Source of the DNA: Dipteronia dyeriana
Taxonomy: Eukaryota; Streptophyta; Magnoliopsida; Sapindales; Sapindaceae
Length of the DNA: 64,000 nt
Direction: 5' to 3'
NCBI GenBank assembly: GCA_032871835.1
Contig: CM065297.1
Span: 42,347,098 to 42,411,097, forward strand
Every line of letters begins with the position of its first letter. Position 1 is the stretch's first letter. Made by a program: the position numbers and the translations under genes. The notes beneath the pieces are model-generated. The model saw only the letters and a list, made by a program, of their open reading frames with translations. It ran no database searches and was not told where the DNA came from. This document shows, one piece after another, positions 10,540 to 21,763 of this stretch.

Positions 10540-11048
10540 TCGAAAGCAACTGTGTCATATCTCTTATCCCATATTCTCATTGTGGCCATCAAAATTATTT
10601 CATGGAATAGCCTTTGTGACGTGATTTGCTAGATTTTCTACTGACGCGATCTTGGTTATCGTTAGGTCTCCCCTATACACAATTTCCCATTAAAGGTGAT
10701 ACTTTTTTTCAATGTGTTTCCCTCTCTTATGAATTCTTGGTCCTCGTGAATTAGCCACTGCTCAACTATTATCACAATAGATAGTGATCTGCTTATTCGC
10801 ATCATGAACTACTTCCAAGTCATTCATGAATTAGCTGAGCCAGACAACCACTTTAGCAACTTTGCATGCGGCCACTTTTTCAACTTCTATGGTGGAATCA
10901 GCAATACAAGATTGCTTGATACTCCTCCATATGACTACCCCTCTTCCAAGTGTAAACACAGATCCTGATGTTGATCTTCTAGAGTTAGAATCTGATTGCA
11001 AATCAGAATCTTTATACCCATCGTGAATTAAATCCCCTATAGAGTATA
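10540..11048 (-). pseudogene. B2 RNase H domain, cut off by G1
   Basis: C-terminal part of copia Pol on the minus strand. Visible motifs are GYKDSDLQSD (first catalytic Asp), STSGSVFTLG, then DSTIEVEKVA (Glu) and IYCDNS (Asp), followed by AVANSRGPRIHKRGKHIEKK and DLTITKIASVENLA. The acidic residues are kept but frames carry stops. The upstream join to RT is at 27910 on the far side of G1; an open frame that seems to start at 11124 merely runs into the G1 LTR and is artificial. Confidence 0.8.
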
Positions 11049-12601
11049 TGATCATGCCTAATTTGTCATATATTTTGGCCCTCATTTCCTTAACCTTTGT
11101 CTTTTTTTTTGGGTGTTTTTGCAACTCTCAGGTGATTAGGTACATTCCGGATAATTGGATAAAAGATGCAGTTTTGTATGGAAAATGGTTAAAAAGTTGA
11201 TGAAGCAGCATCAGGTCTGTGCACTGGTCTTGCATGGGTCCCAACCCATGCATAACGCACGCACAACGAAGGAAGTAAGGACTAGGCCATTGCATGGGTC
11301 TACACCCGTGCACCATCGCGTAAGTGTCTGTGCAATCCTTTAAAACTGGGAGATGAAATCAGGGCACTAGGTGCTTGCACGGGTCCAGCGCGGGTCTCAA
11401 CTCTTGTACAACCCACGTATTTTGTACGATAGGTCTGCCACATCAGCGTTTTCAGACCTATTTTAGAAACCCTATAAATATATCTTGTTTTTATCATCTC
11501 AATGACAAATTTTGAATCTAAGAATCATTCATTTTCTCTCCCAAACACTTTCTCTCATCTCTAACAACTATCCTAGGTTTAGGAATCATTCTCCACCATA
11601 TCTAACATTTCTCCATCATTAACTACTCAAGGACACTGGGAGATTGGATCAAAGCTTCAAGAAAGAAGGAGCTTCTCACCATGGGTCTTTTCTATCTCTT
11701 TTTGCCTTGTTGTTTTACTATAATTGTCATGAGTAGCTAAACATCCCACTAAGGGATTGATGTGAACACTTGTGGATATTGGGCTTTGTAATGAACTCTT
11801 TTTTATTATCTAATTAAATCTATCAATTATGTTCTGTTCATTGTTTTAATTGCTTCCCTTGGTTGATTTGCCTTTGATTGTACATTCCTCTCTTAGCCAA
11901 TTGATTAAGGGAATTAATTGGGTGATTGGGTATACATTTACTCAATCTCCCTTAGCTAAATTGATTGGATGGGTCAAACAAGAGTACATCCTCAAGTGAG
12001 ACCCGGACTTAATAATCTCAATTTTAATCTAATCCTGAACGGGTGATCAATTCAATACATCTAGGTCGGTTAGTTGTGATAGGTTAAGCATCAACAATAT
12101 ACATCAAGGTTGGTGAATTTATAAAGAGATTAGTCCTTCAGTTGGATAGATGTGCACTCATGAACAATGACAAATGAGTGGCCAATACAACCGATGTACA
12201 TCTAGATTTGTTGCAATCTATTCTTGTTCATTCATTTCATGACAGTTTGTACACCCCCATAATTCACGTATTAGATCATAAATACCTTAGTCTTAACCAT
12301 CATTTTCTAACACCCATTGTAGATTAACAATAATTACATTTTTAGATTAACTTACCTAATTGTAGTTGCATTGTAGTTAATTAACACTTCAAAATCCAAC
12401 CCATTTATCTTTACGTTTTTATGCATAGTTTTAGTTTAGTAATAGTTAACTAGTTTTATCCATCCTATTTTCCTTTCCCCGTGGACGATACCCTTGCTTG
12501 TCATTATACTTGTTTTGTTTTCAAAATTCTAGGACATAGCTAAGGATTTTATAAATATTTATTTGACCAGCGTTTTATAACGACTAAAAATAGCTCGATC
12601 A
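11049..12601 (+). repeat. G1 5' LTR
   Basis: Starts TGATCATGCC and ends TAGCTCGATCA. A strong TATA element CCTATAAATATATC lies at 11471-11484. Upstream of it (11215-11420) are several imperfect inverted repeats built on GCAYGGGTC/AACCCRTGCA. The 3' half (12040-12240) has repeats of TACATCTAGGTTGGT and TACATCTAGATT, also seen in G2. It aligns with 16767-18028 plus 27688-27904; the 3' copy lacks some of these subrepeats. Confidence 0.9.
11473..11480 (+). promoter_or_regulatory. TATA box of G1 5' LTR
   Basis: TATAAATA in a CCCTATAAATATATC context. The same element is at 17202-17209 in the 3' LTR. A CT-rich stretch with CTCATTTTCTCTC follows, as expected downstream of a transcript start. Confidence 0.65.
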
Positions 12602-12604
12602 AAA

Positions 12605-12622
12605 TGGCGTCGCTGCCGGGGA
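12605..12622 (+). promoter_or_regulatory. Primer binding site of G1
   Basis: TGGCGTCGCTGCCGGGGA starts three bases after the LTR end. It closely matches the TGGCGCCGTTGCCGGGGA primer site (tRNA-Asp type) known from Athila and Tat elements. G2 has TGGCACCGCTACCGGGGA at 40568. Confidence 0.85.
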
Positions 12623-12748
12623 AATGCGTTAATTAGGTTGCTAATCTTACTTATCTATTTATCTAGTTAAGAGTTTTAGTTGTTTTTAGTTTTCTTTTGT
12701 ATCTTTTTACTTCTTTGGTAGTTTTTATTTCCTTTTGTTACAGGTTCT

Positions 12749-14209
12749 ATGGATTACTTTAGGCAGAACACGGAGCCTAGACAAGAGCTTAAATACGATC
12801 CATATAACCAAAATTGGAGGTCTTACACAGATTCCTCATAGAGCTTTAACAATGTCAATATCTATGAGCCGTCTCTCTCATCTTACAAACCAATGAGCAC
12901 ATCATTGGAATAAGAAATGAGGAGTATCATGCAATCAACTCAAAAGATGACAGATTATTTCATACACTCGCATCTGGCAAAAGGTGAAAAGTTAGACATG
13001 GACATCTGGAAGAGCAAACAAAGAACACATGAGATTAACGCTTCCTTGCATAGGCTCAAAGCTTAGGTGAGTCTGATAGCCAGAGAGTTGCAAAGAAGAA
13101 AAGAAATTGATCAGAAGAGTTGTAGTGCATTAGATGATTCAGAGCAAAGAAAGACAAGAAGCAGTGTACATCCTCTTGTACAAGCATTTGAGAAGGAGGA
13201 GAATGTGGATAAAGAGCACCAAAGAAAATAAGAGAAATCTAAGAGATTAAAAGAGAGAGTCTATTCACTTTAAAAGAAATTGATAAAATCTTCCCAAAAG
13301 AAAGAAGAGATTAGAAAAGAATTTGATAAGAAGTTTCGGCTCTTGAAGAAGGAATTTGAGGGTCAAGAAGCCTATAAAAGGGTGAAAGTTGATGAGCTTG
13401 AATGAAGAAACGAGTAGCTCACAATTGAAATTGAATCATTCAAGGTGGAGAATGGAACCCTCCAGAAGAAGATAAAAGACATTGCTAACAAGAACAAGAA
13501 GGTAGAAATGTAATTAAAGAGCTTTGAAGCCAAAAGTAGTGCACCCTTGAAAGTGTTAGAGGAGATCACGAAAGACTTTGCCAAGAGGTTACGGTTAATG
13601 CAAGTAGAAATTGAAACAAGAGACAAGGTCTTGGAGATTTTGAAGAAGAAGGAACTTGACCACCTTACAGAATTTTCACAAGCTAAGCAAGAAATTGAGG
13701 CAATAAAAGAGGTGGTTCGACTTCCAAATGATGAAAAGGTTTCTATGAGTCAAGAAAATCTAAGTGCAAAGATCAACAAGCCAAATCCTAGCAAAGAAAG
13801 GAGTAGGAAGACTGAAAAGAAAAGGAAGCATCCTCAAATCCCACCTCTAACAAAGACCCACCAAAAAGGTATCATTCCTAACCCTATCACAATGTGTCAC
13901 CACTGCTATGAGATTGATCACATTAGACAACTAGGCAATCAATAAGCAAGACTATGCACACATGGAGATTGTCAACATAGAGAGAATTATAGGGATGTTA
14001 GGAAGATATGGGTTGAGAAGCCTAGGAATAGGAAGAAACTACCTAGGATCTAGAAAATTTTGGGTAAGGAATGACTTGGTTGACCAAGTTAGATGCAACA
14101 CTCAGAAAAAGAGGAAATCATTTCAACCTGTTTGGGTTGTGAAAAAGAATCAATTTCCAAACTTAGTGAAGACTCCTTTAGTTGATGACAACCCTAGCAC
14201 AAGTTCATA
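12749..14209 (+). pseudogene. G1 Gag-remnant / coiled-coil / zinc-knuckle ORF with stops
   Basis: From ATG 12749 a single frame runs without frameshift to 13945, about 400 codons with several in-frame stops that are mostly one transition from CAA, CAG or CGA. The start (YDPYNQNWRSYTDSS) and ASLHRLKAQVSLIARELQRR resemble the C-terminal part of Athila Gag. Then follow about 250 residues of K/E-rich heptads (for example EFDKKFRLLKKEFEGQE), a K/P-rich stretch and a knuckle CHHCYEIDHIRQLGN at about 13892 that has lost its last Cys. After a frameshift near 14050 come FWVRNDLVDQV, VWVVKKNQFPNLVKTPLVDD. The WVRK-type motifs after a knuckle resemble SIRE copia Gag. No protease or RT follows. The same module is in G2 at 44828-45716. 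Confidence 0.65.
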
Positions 14210-16766
14210 ATGTGGAATACTTATTTTGTGCATCTTATTTTTATGCTTTGATTTGTTTTGTTTGTTTGTTTTCAATAAAAAGTGGTGTTGCAAGTTTGGG
14301 TTGGCAACTACATGTATTGTGTGAATCTTATTTGCCTGAACTTTCTAATGAGCTTTATGAGTGTGCACATTTTCTATAGCTTCTTGAGGAAGTGGATCTT
14401 TACAGTTGTGCTTCAAGTGAGGTTCTTTGTCTCTTGGTAGGAAACAACAATAACCTGTGCGTCTGGAAAGGACAAGCAGGCCAAGAGTGCTCATAAAAAG
14501 GGTGAGAGCCTTGCCTAAATTGGAAACGCTTGCAAGGAAGCAACACACAAGTTTTACTTTCTCAAACTCACTTTTAAAATTTTTGCATTATTTTTGTCTT
14601 TTAATTTTACTAGCTTTCATGAAAAATTGTTGGAATGAGTGTGGAAGAATATTTAGATGATGATAATTTTAATTTGATTTGATTGATTTATCTTTCGATG
14701 TATGGATAATACATTTGTGCATATTGAATACATTTTTGAGTTGATTGAGGAATTTATTGATTTATCAATTTTGATGGAATTATGAGCCAAAGGCTCATGT
14801 GGATATATATGTGACTGTACATGTGCCTAATTTACATATATTGCCCCATTTGGTTTAGGGGGTAGTACATACATACACACTTGAATAGGTTTTGAGCATA
14901 TAGTGAAAATCGGTTTGGGGGTCGTCATGTCCCCATTCCATCATTTTTTATTAAAAGAAAAATGCTTGATGTTTGGTGGTGCTTAAATGTCAATATTGCA
15001 CTCGATTGCCCTATTTTATGTATGAGCCAATTTGAGTCTTTTGCTTTGTTAGGCATTGATTGTGCATGATTAGTGCCTAGGTTTGTTTTGAGTCATGTTA
15101 GGTGCGCGTCACTAGGTCGGACTCTCTAGTCTTCAACATTGAGGACAATGTCGGGTTTTTGTTTTGGGGTGTAGACCCCTTGTTGAGTAGTCTTGAGTCT
15201 TTTATTTTTCATTTTTTGTCCAATTTTTTAAACTTTGTCGCAATGGCCAAATTTTTGAACTTTAACTTGATTGGATACGATGCCTTGAGAGTGTGCTTTT
15301 GGCGAGTCTATACATGCATTGTGAGCTTGTGTAACAAATCTTTGTCACTCGTGGGTTTTATTTGCATTGTCATGGGCCAGTCCCATTTTTTATGTTCTTG
15401 ATTTGAGGGTACTCGGTGCTCTTGCGATTTGTTATAATAGTGGAGAAACCCGCGAGTTCACAAACACAGGCCATTAAAAAGGGCATTGATTGTTAAATTA
15501 TTTCTGTTCTTTAAACACTCTTCTCATCATTAGTGTCACATGCCATAGAACTTACATCTCATACATATAGTAGATTACTTGATGGATGCATTCATTCCCT
15601 TGATAGACTAATTATGGAAATGATATTAGGCAATGTGTGTAATTAACTACTTAAAATGCCTAAACACATTCCTTTATCCCTTATGTGTGCTTCAAAGCCA
15701 AATTTGCGGCCAAACACTTACCTTTCATTTGGAACCAAATTGTAACCATATAACCATAGCCAGACACAAGCTTAACCTTATTGTCAATCATGTGGGGTGT
15801 GTGTGTAGTATGGGTTGGAAAGGAGTAAGCTCTAAGCAAAAATGACATGTTTTTAGGCAACAATGATTTGCGTGAAAATGGCTTGACAATGTAAAAGTGC
15901 CTAATTTTCACTTATGAGCTTAATTGTCAAAAATGTAATAAGCAAGTGTACAAAAGAAAAGAAAAGAAAAATTCAGGAAAGAAAAGGCAAAGAAAAATAA
16001 GAGAAAAGTTCTTTGAAAGTGAATGTAAAGTACTCACATTGTAGAGTACAATTTCGAAACTCAAAGTGTGTATAGTGTAAATGCCTGGTTGTTAAAGTGT
16101 GAAAATGTGTAATAGAGCTTGTGTGGGGTGTGTGAGTATGTTAAGCATGATTGGTGATCTTTGAACTTAAATTTTACCATTTTTCTTTGTTCACCAAATC
16201 TAACCCAATGGCCCCATTACAACCAAAGGGAAAGTCCTATTTGATCCATAGTATGTCTTGATTGGGAATGTTTGTTGACAAGTTGAGCTTCAACATTCAT
16301 GGCATAGTGAATCGTTCCTAGGATAGCTCACATACACTTATCGGTTTTTGAATGTATTTGTATACAATGCATTAGATTTCTATGCATAAATTCCATCATT
16401 GCGTACCTTGTATAAGTGTAAACTTAGGACTCTAAGTGAAAAAAAAATAAGAGTGAAACCGGGTGAGGATTATAATCTAAGCGAATTATGCTCAAGGTGT
16501 GGGAGTGAGTAGCTCCCGATATGAGAACGCTCTTAGGTGTGGGATTCGTGGTAGTATGAATTTCTCTTAAGTGCCTTTAAGTTGTTTTAGACTGCTTTGC
16601 ATATGTTTACTCCTCTCTAGCACATATCCTTGCATCTCATCACCGGTTGGACATGCGACTTATGGGATTATTTGATTTTGAGTCATAGGACGAGTCAATT
16701 TTGTTTGAGTCATTGATTTGTTTTAAGTTTGCTCGAGGACTAGCAAAGGTTTGGTTTGGGGGTATT
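14210..16766 (+). other. G1 3' noncoding region and polypurine tract
   Basis: About 2.5 kb without a convincing gene; open frames of 60-100 codons have no family motifs. It contains TTTGGTTTAGGGGGTAG (14848) and ATCGGTTTGGGGGTCG (14907), ACATTGAGGACAATGT (15136) followed by GTTTTGGGGTGTAG, and the terminal CTCGAGGACTAGCAAAGGT then TTGGTTTGGGGGTATT up to 16766. The ACATTGAGGACAATG plus TTTGGGG combination is a known hallmark of Athila/Tat 3' regions and supports the classification. Confidence 0.7.
15136..15151. other. Inverted repeat ACATTG-AGGA-CAATGT
   Basis: Perfect 6-bp arms around AGGA. This motif recurs in the 3' region of Athila/Tat elements; its role is not known to me. Confidence 0.7.
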
Positions 16767-18028
16767 TGATCGTGCCAAAATTGTTATATATTTTGGCCCT
16801 AATTTCCTTAACCTTTGTCTTATTTTCAGGTGTTTTTGTGTCTCTTATGGCACTTTATTTGTGTTTTCAGGTGATTAGGTACATTCTGGATATTTGGATA
16901 AAAGATGCAGTATTGTGCGGAAAAATGTCAAAAAGTTAATAAAGCAGCATCAGGTTTGTGCGCTTGTCTTACGCGGGTCCCAACCCGTGCACAACCTGTG
17001 CACTATGATGGAAGTAAAAGCCAGGCCATTGCGCGGGGTCTACACTAGCGCACCATTGCGCAAGTGTCAGTGCATTCCTTTAAAACAGGGAGATAAAGTC
17101 AGAGCACCATGTATTTGCATGGGTCTCAACCCAAGCACAAGTCATGCATTTCACGTGATAGGTCTACCACATTAGCGTTTTCAGACCTATTTTAGAAACC
17201 CTATAAATATATCTTGTTCTTATCATCTCAAGGATAAATTATGAATCCAAAACCACTCATTCTCTCTCCTAAACACTTTCTCTCATCTCTGACCACTAAC
17301 CTAGGTTTAGGAATCATTCCCCGCCATATTTAACCATCCTCCATCATCATCTACTCAAGGACACTTAGAGATTGGATCAAAGCTTCAAGAAAGAAGGTGT
17401 TTCTCACCACGGGTCTTTTCCATCTCTTTCGTCCTTGTTGTTTTATTATAATTGTCATGAAAAGCTAAACATCCCACAAAGGGATTAATGTGAACACTTA
17501 TGGATATTGGGCTTTGTAATGAACTCTTTTTTTTTAATCAAATTAAATCTCTAAATCATGTTCTATTCATTGTTTTAATTGCTTCCCTTAGTTGATTTGT
17601 CTTTGATTGTACATTCCTCCCTTAATTAATTAATTGAGAGAATTAATTTGGTGATTGGGTATACATCTACTCAATCTCCCTAAGCTAAATTGAATGGAAG
17701 GGTCAAACGAGAGTATATCCTCAAGTGACTTAATAATCTCATTTTGCTTAATTGAATTGATGTGCATTCATGAACAATCATTCATGAGCGGCCAATACTA
17801 TATATCTAGATTGGAAACCCATGAGGGAATAACGTCGATGTTATACATCTAGATTGGTTGTAATTGATTCCTGTGCATTCATTTCATTAGAGCTTACATG
17901 CCCATAATTCACTTGTTCGATCATCAATACCTTAATCTTAACCATCATTTTTAACACCCATTGCATATAAACACTAATTACATTTTTAGATTAACTTGCC
18001 TGATTGTAGTTGCACTGTGGTTAATTAA
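16767..18028 (+). repeat. G1 3' LTR, left part
   Basis: Begins TGATCGTGCC straight after the polypurine tract and aligns with 11049-12375. It is broken by C1 after GGTTAATTAA; the last five bases ATTAA (18024-18028) are the left target duplication of C1. It has TATAAATA at 17202 and hairpin-prone GC-rich words at 16960-17130. Confidence 0.9.
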
Positions 18029-19612
18029 AGTAAAGTAATCATTTATTGATTGGCTTATTTCGTTAACAAAATCACATGTTTGGGGTATTATGTAAGGGTA
18101 GCTTAAGCTCTCAAGACCTCAAGAGGAGAAGCACCAAAGGTAAAATTCTTATGCTTACTTGCTTTGAAGAGATAGTTGCACACACTCACAAATTCATGCA
18201 TAACTCTTATTCATATATGTTGTGTGTTTATTCTTGTGTTCATTTTGGCTTAAATGACTCTTGTTGATTTATTTGCATCTTGTAATTATATGTTTTATGT
18301 CATGCTTTGCATTAGAATAGGTTGCATTTTTCATCACTCTTGAATTTATTGATTGTGTGTGTTTGAGTGTTGAAAATAGGCTTTGCGCTGGTGGTGCGCT
18401 ACTCGACCTGCAAAGCATTCCACTGGATTATCGCATGTGTTGTGCCACTGAGTTGTGCAGCTGCACCAGCGCAAAGATGCAAAAATGGGCAGTGCGCTGG
18501 TGGTGCTCTACTCGACTAGCGCAACCTCACCAGTGTAACATTCCAGTGGATCGTCGCATGTGTTGCGCAACTAAGCTGTTCCAGTCGACCAGCGCCTATT
18601 ATAAAATTAAGTTGTGCGCTGGTGGTGCGCTACTCGACTAACGCACGTCACCAGCGCACAAAGAGGAAGCTGGAATATTTTTTCCAAAACGACCTCACTT
18701 TGTTTGGATCTCACATATATATAACTCTTTGCTTTAAGGTTGTGTAAGAGTTCAGAACATCACATATTTCTTTTATAACACATTTCAAAGGAAAAACTCT
18801 TCCAAGAACTCATTTTTAATCACTCAAAGCATTCCGATGTGCATAAAAACTTCATCTTGCGTCATCTAAGTTCATTTAGAGTGCATCAATGGATAGGCTT
18901 GCTTCATCACATCTTGTTTGGTAAGTTCTTCACTATCTTCTTACAAGTTAAGTGTTTTACTTGCTAAGCCTTCTCTTTAATTATTTGTATGCTCTTAGAA
19001 CATTTTGTAGATACAATTTAGAGATTGTTGTGATGCCATGATTGAGTGTTGTATTGTGATAGCTTCATAGGATTGTTTGATCTATGTTTAGCTAAGCTTC
19101 TTGAACATGTCATTTAGCTCTTGATATCTAGGATTGCATTAACTGTCATCTCATTATCCTAGATAAGCATATAGTGTTTCCTAGTCTTGTTTGTTCATTA
19201 AATATCATCATATATTCACTTAGGACATTTTATCTCTTCATTGAGAAGTAAGACTTGTGTTGCTTCCGGGAGTAGGTAGCTTAAATCGCAAGCAAGATGG
19301 ACTAGGTTCACTTACCGGGATTAGGTAGTGGTGGTGGATTAAACCGGGATTAGGTTGCAATTCCTTTGCTATTAGTGGATTCGAGGTTCTAGTGTGGCGC
19401 ACTCATCAGCCCATGGTTTTTCCCATTTGGAGGGTTTCCGCGTACATCTCAAGTGTCTTTACTATTTCCGTATTTATTACACTTGTGGAATTTTTGTAAC
19501 AAGATAGAGGCATTTTCGTCAACTTGATCTTTAACGAAAATTCAGTAAAATTTATTTAAAATCTATTCACCCCCTCTCTAGATTAATATTACACACCATA
19601 ATATTTGTTTCA
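18029..19612 (+). repeat. C1 5' LTR
   Basis: Starts AGTAAAGTAATC where the 3' LTR has TGTAAAGTACTC, so the terminal T has changed to A. It ends ATATTTGTTTCA. A TATA-like TATATATAACTC lies at 18715-18727. A GC-rich subrepeat block at 18380-18662 has lost about 20 bp of its first unit relative to the 3' LTR. The last 700 bp are nearly identical in the two LTRs. Confidence 0.95.
18380..18662 (+). repeat. GC-rich tandem subrepeats in C1 5' LTR
   Basis: Three units of roughly 113-120 bp, each with GCGCTGGTGGTGC, CTACTCGAC, CACCAGCG and TCGCATGTGTTG. Within a unit GCGCTGGTG can pair with CACCAGCGC. The equivalent block in the 3' LTR is 26440-26738. The GC content contrasts sharply with the surrounding LTR. 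Confidence 0.85.
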
Positions 19613-19614
19613 AT

Positions 19615-19626
19615 TGGTATCAGGGG
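19615..19626 (+). promoter_or_regulatory. Primer binding site of C1 (tRNA-iMet)
   Basis: TGGTATCAGGGG two bases after the LTR end. It matches the initiator-Met tRNA 3' end over its first nine bases; the usual continuation is AGC rather than GGG. Confidence 0.85.
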
Positions 19627-19736
19627 AGGTTCCTAGACATACATAGGTGATCCTTGTTCATTTTGATGTGTTTGCATTTTGTGTGTTTATTGATCATTCA
19701 TACACTTGCATTCATATCATTCACTCATTAAACACA

Positions 19737-21763
19737 ATGAGTGGAAACGGTGGCAATGAGGGAGCTACTAGCACTAGACCTCCACTCCTCACCGGATTGA
19801 ATTATGCCTCTTGGAAAGGCAAGATTGAGTCGTACATTTGCCAAATTCATGACAGGGCATGGATGACGGTTGAAGATGGCTAAACTCCACCCATGATGAC
19901 TCCTACAGATGGAGGAGATGATGTACTTAAGCCTAAGGCAAAGTGGAACGCACAAGAGTTTGAGGCATCGAAATGGAATAAGAAGGCAATGCATGCCATC
20001 CTATGTGCAATGGATGAGAACCAGTACAAGTTGGTTAAAAATACTAGGATAGCTAAGGAGGCATGGGATATCCTAGAAGTTGCACATGAGGGAACCGATA
20101 TGGTTAAGGAGTCAAAGCTTCAAGTTCTCCAAACACAATTTGAATTGCTCAAGATGGATGATAACGAGTGCTTTAATGACTTTGAAGTGAGGTTGATGGA
20201 AATTGTGAACCAAAGTCATCAACTTGGTGATCCTTATTCGGATATGAAGATCAAGCAGAAGATTATAAGATCTCTACCCGATAGGTTTGAGTCTAAGGTG
20301 ACGACTTTAGAAGAGAATAGTGGCTAAAAGGATATGAAGCCAAGTGAAGTGATTGAGAGGCTTCTAGCTTATGAATCTAGGAAATGTCCTAACCCCACAG
20401 CATCGAAAAAGCAAAAAGATATTGCTTTGAAATCCTCTAAAGTTGAGAAGGAGGAAAGTGATGACTCGGATGAAGAGATGGCCTTGCTAATGAGGAAGTT
20501 CAAGAAATTCTACAAGTCCGAGAGGAAACGTGTTGGATCCAAGGGTCAAGACTTCAAGAAAAAGGCTCCTTTCAAAAAGTTTAAGCCTAGGCAAGAAAAG
20601 ATCGAGAAGAAAGGAGTCCAATGCTATGAATTTGGTGGGATAGGTCACTTTGCCCCAGAATGTGAAAATCACAAGGTCAAGAAAAAGGGAAAAGTGATGG
20701 TTGCCACATGAAGTGAAAGTGATAACTCCAGTGAAGGAGATGAGTCTTCGGATGATGAAGAACTCATGGCTAACTTCATAGCATTTACATCCTCTCTTAG
20801 GAGCAAAGATGCTAGTGAAGAAGAGAATGAAAGTCAAGAGGAAAACTACTCAAGTGATGATGGATCTTCATCACAATTCACAAATGGAAGTGTGGATAGG
20901 ATGGATCTCAAGGACTACATGGCTAAGTTTGATAGTTCAAGGTTAAAGAACAAGAATGAAATCAAGAGATTAAAAGACGAAAACCTAGACCTCTCAACTC
21001 AAGTTGACCAACTAAATGAAAAGTTGGTGAGATCTAAGATGAGTGAAGAAAGGTTGAAGAAAGAGCTTGAAGATGCTAGAGAGTTGTTGGCCAAGATGAA
21101 CTCTAGCATCAAAATACTTGACCACATGCTAGATGTTGGAAAAAGGCCAAGTGACAAGAAGGGCTTGGGTTTAAAGATGACAAGGTGTCCTCCACTCCAA
21201 GCAAGACCATTTTTGTAAGAAGCATGAACTTCAATGGGTCCTCTTCTCATCAATCACCTAGGAAGAAACTTGATTTAAGAGAGTGTTCAAGTAGTGCTCA
21301 AGTGAAGGTGGCACCAAGAAGTCTACCTCAAGTCCATCTTACAATAGCTCCTTATGCTAACTTCCCTCAACCGAAAGCTCATAAAGGGAAGATACCTATC
21401 ATGCTTGCTCAACAACAAAGAAGGAAAGCTCCTCAATAACAACCAAGACAACCACAAAGATATAGGAAGGCTCCAATACTTCCTCAAGGTTATGGTATGA
21501 TTCCTAACTTCATTCCTACATGTCATTTTTATGGTATTGATGGTCACATTATACCAAATTGCTTTAGATACATTAAATTGTCTAGAATTGAAAGCATGAT
21601 AGAGAAGAAAAAAACTAAAGCCATGATGCATGTCACTAGGAAAAATGAAACAACTTTGCATGATCCTAGGACACTTAGAGCCCATGTACCATTGACCACT
21701 AGGAAGAAAAATATTGCACCTAGGTGGATTAGAAAGGATGAACACTTTTTCCATGTTGCATAA
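19737..21763 (+). pseudogene. C1 gag (SIRE type), broken
   Basis: Start ATG 19737 (MSGNGGNEG) is chosen because LTGLNYASWKGKIESYI, the copia Gag N-terminus, follows; the 30 codons upstream are leader. The frame carries stops at 19881, 20325 and 20709, and a one-base deletion near 21170 moves it to the next frame (stops 21437 and 21761). Order: Gag core to about residue 200; K-rich linker; first knuckle CYEFGGIGHFAPEC at 20622; acidic S/D/E region; coiled coil (KNEIKRLKDENLDLSTQVDQL) at about 20950-21110; LDHMLDVGKRPSDKKGLG; second knuckle CHFYGIDGHIIPNC at 21521; WIRKDEHFFHVA before the protease. Both knuckles have lost their second Cys (Phe and Tyr instead). Confidence 0.9.

Noticed and set aside
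10831..11124. Start of a 97-codon frame reading MQKHPKKKTKVKEM
   Set aside because: The first 25 residues are reverse-strand G1 LTR; only the part below 11048 is RNase H.
18380..18662. Regular repeats that might suggest a CRISPR array
   Set aside because: Units are about 115 bp, imperfect, without constant spacers, and lie in both LTRs of a plant retrotransposon.
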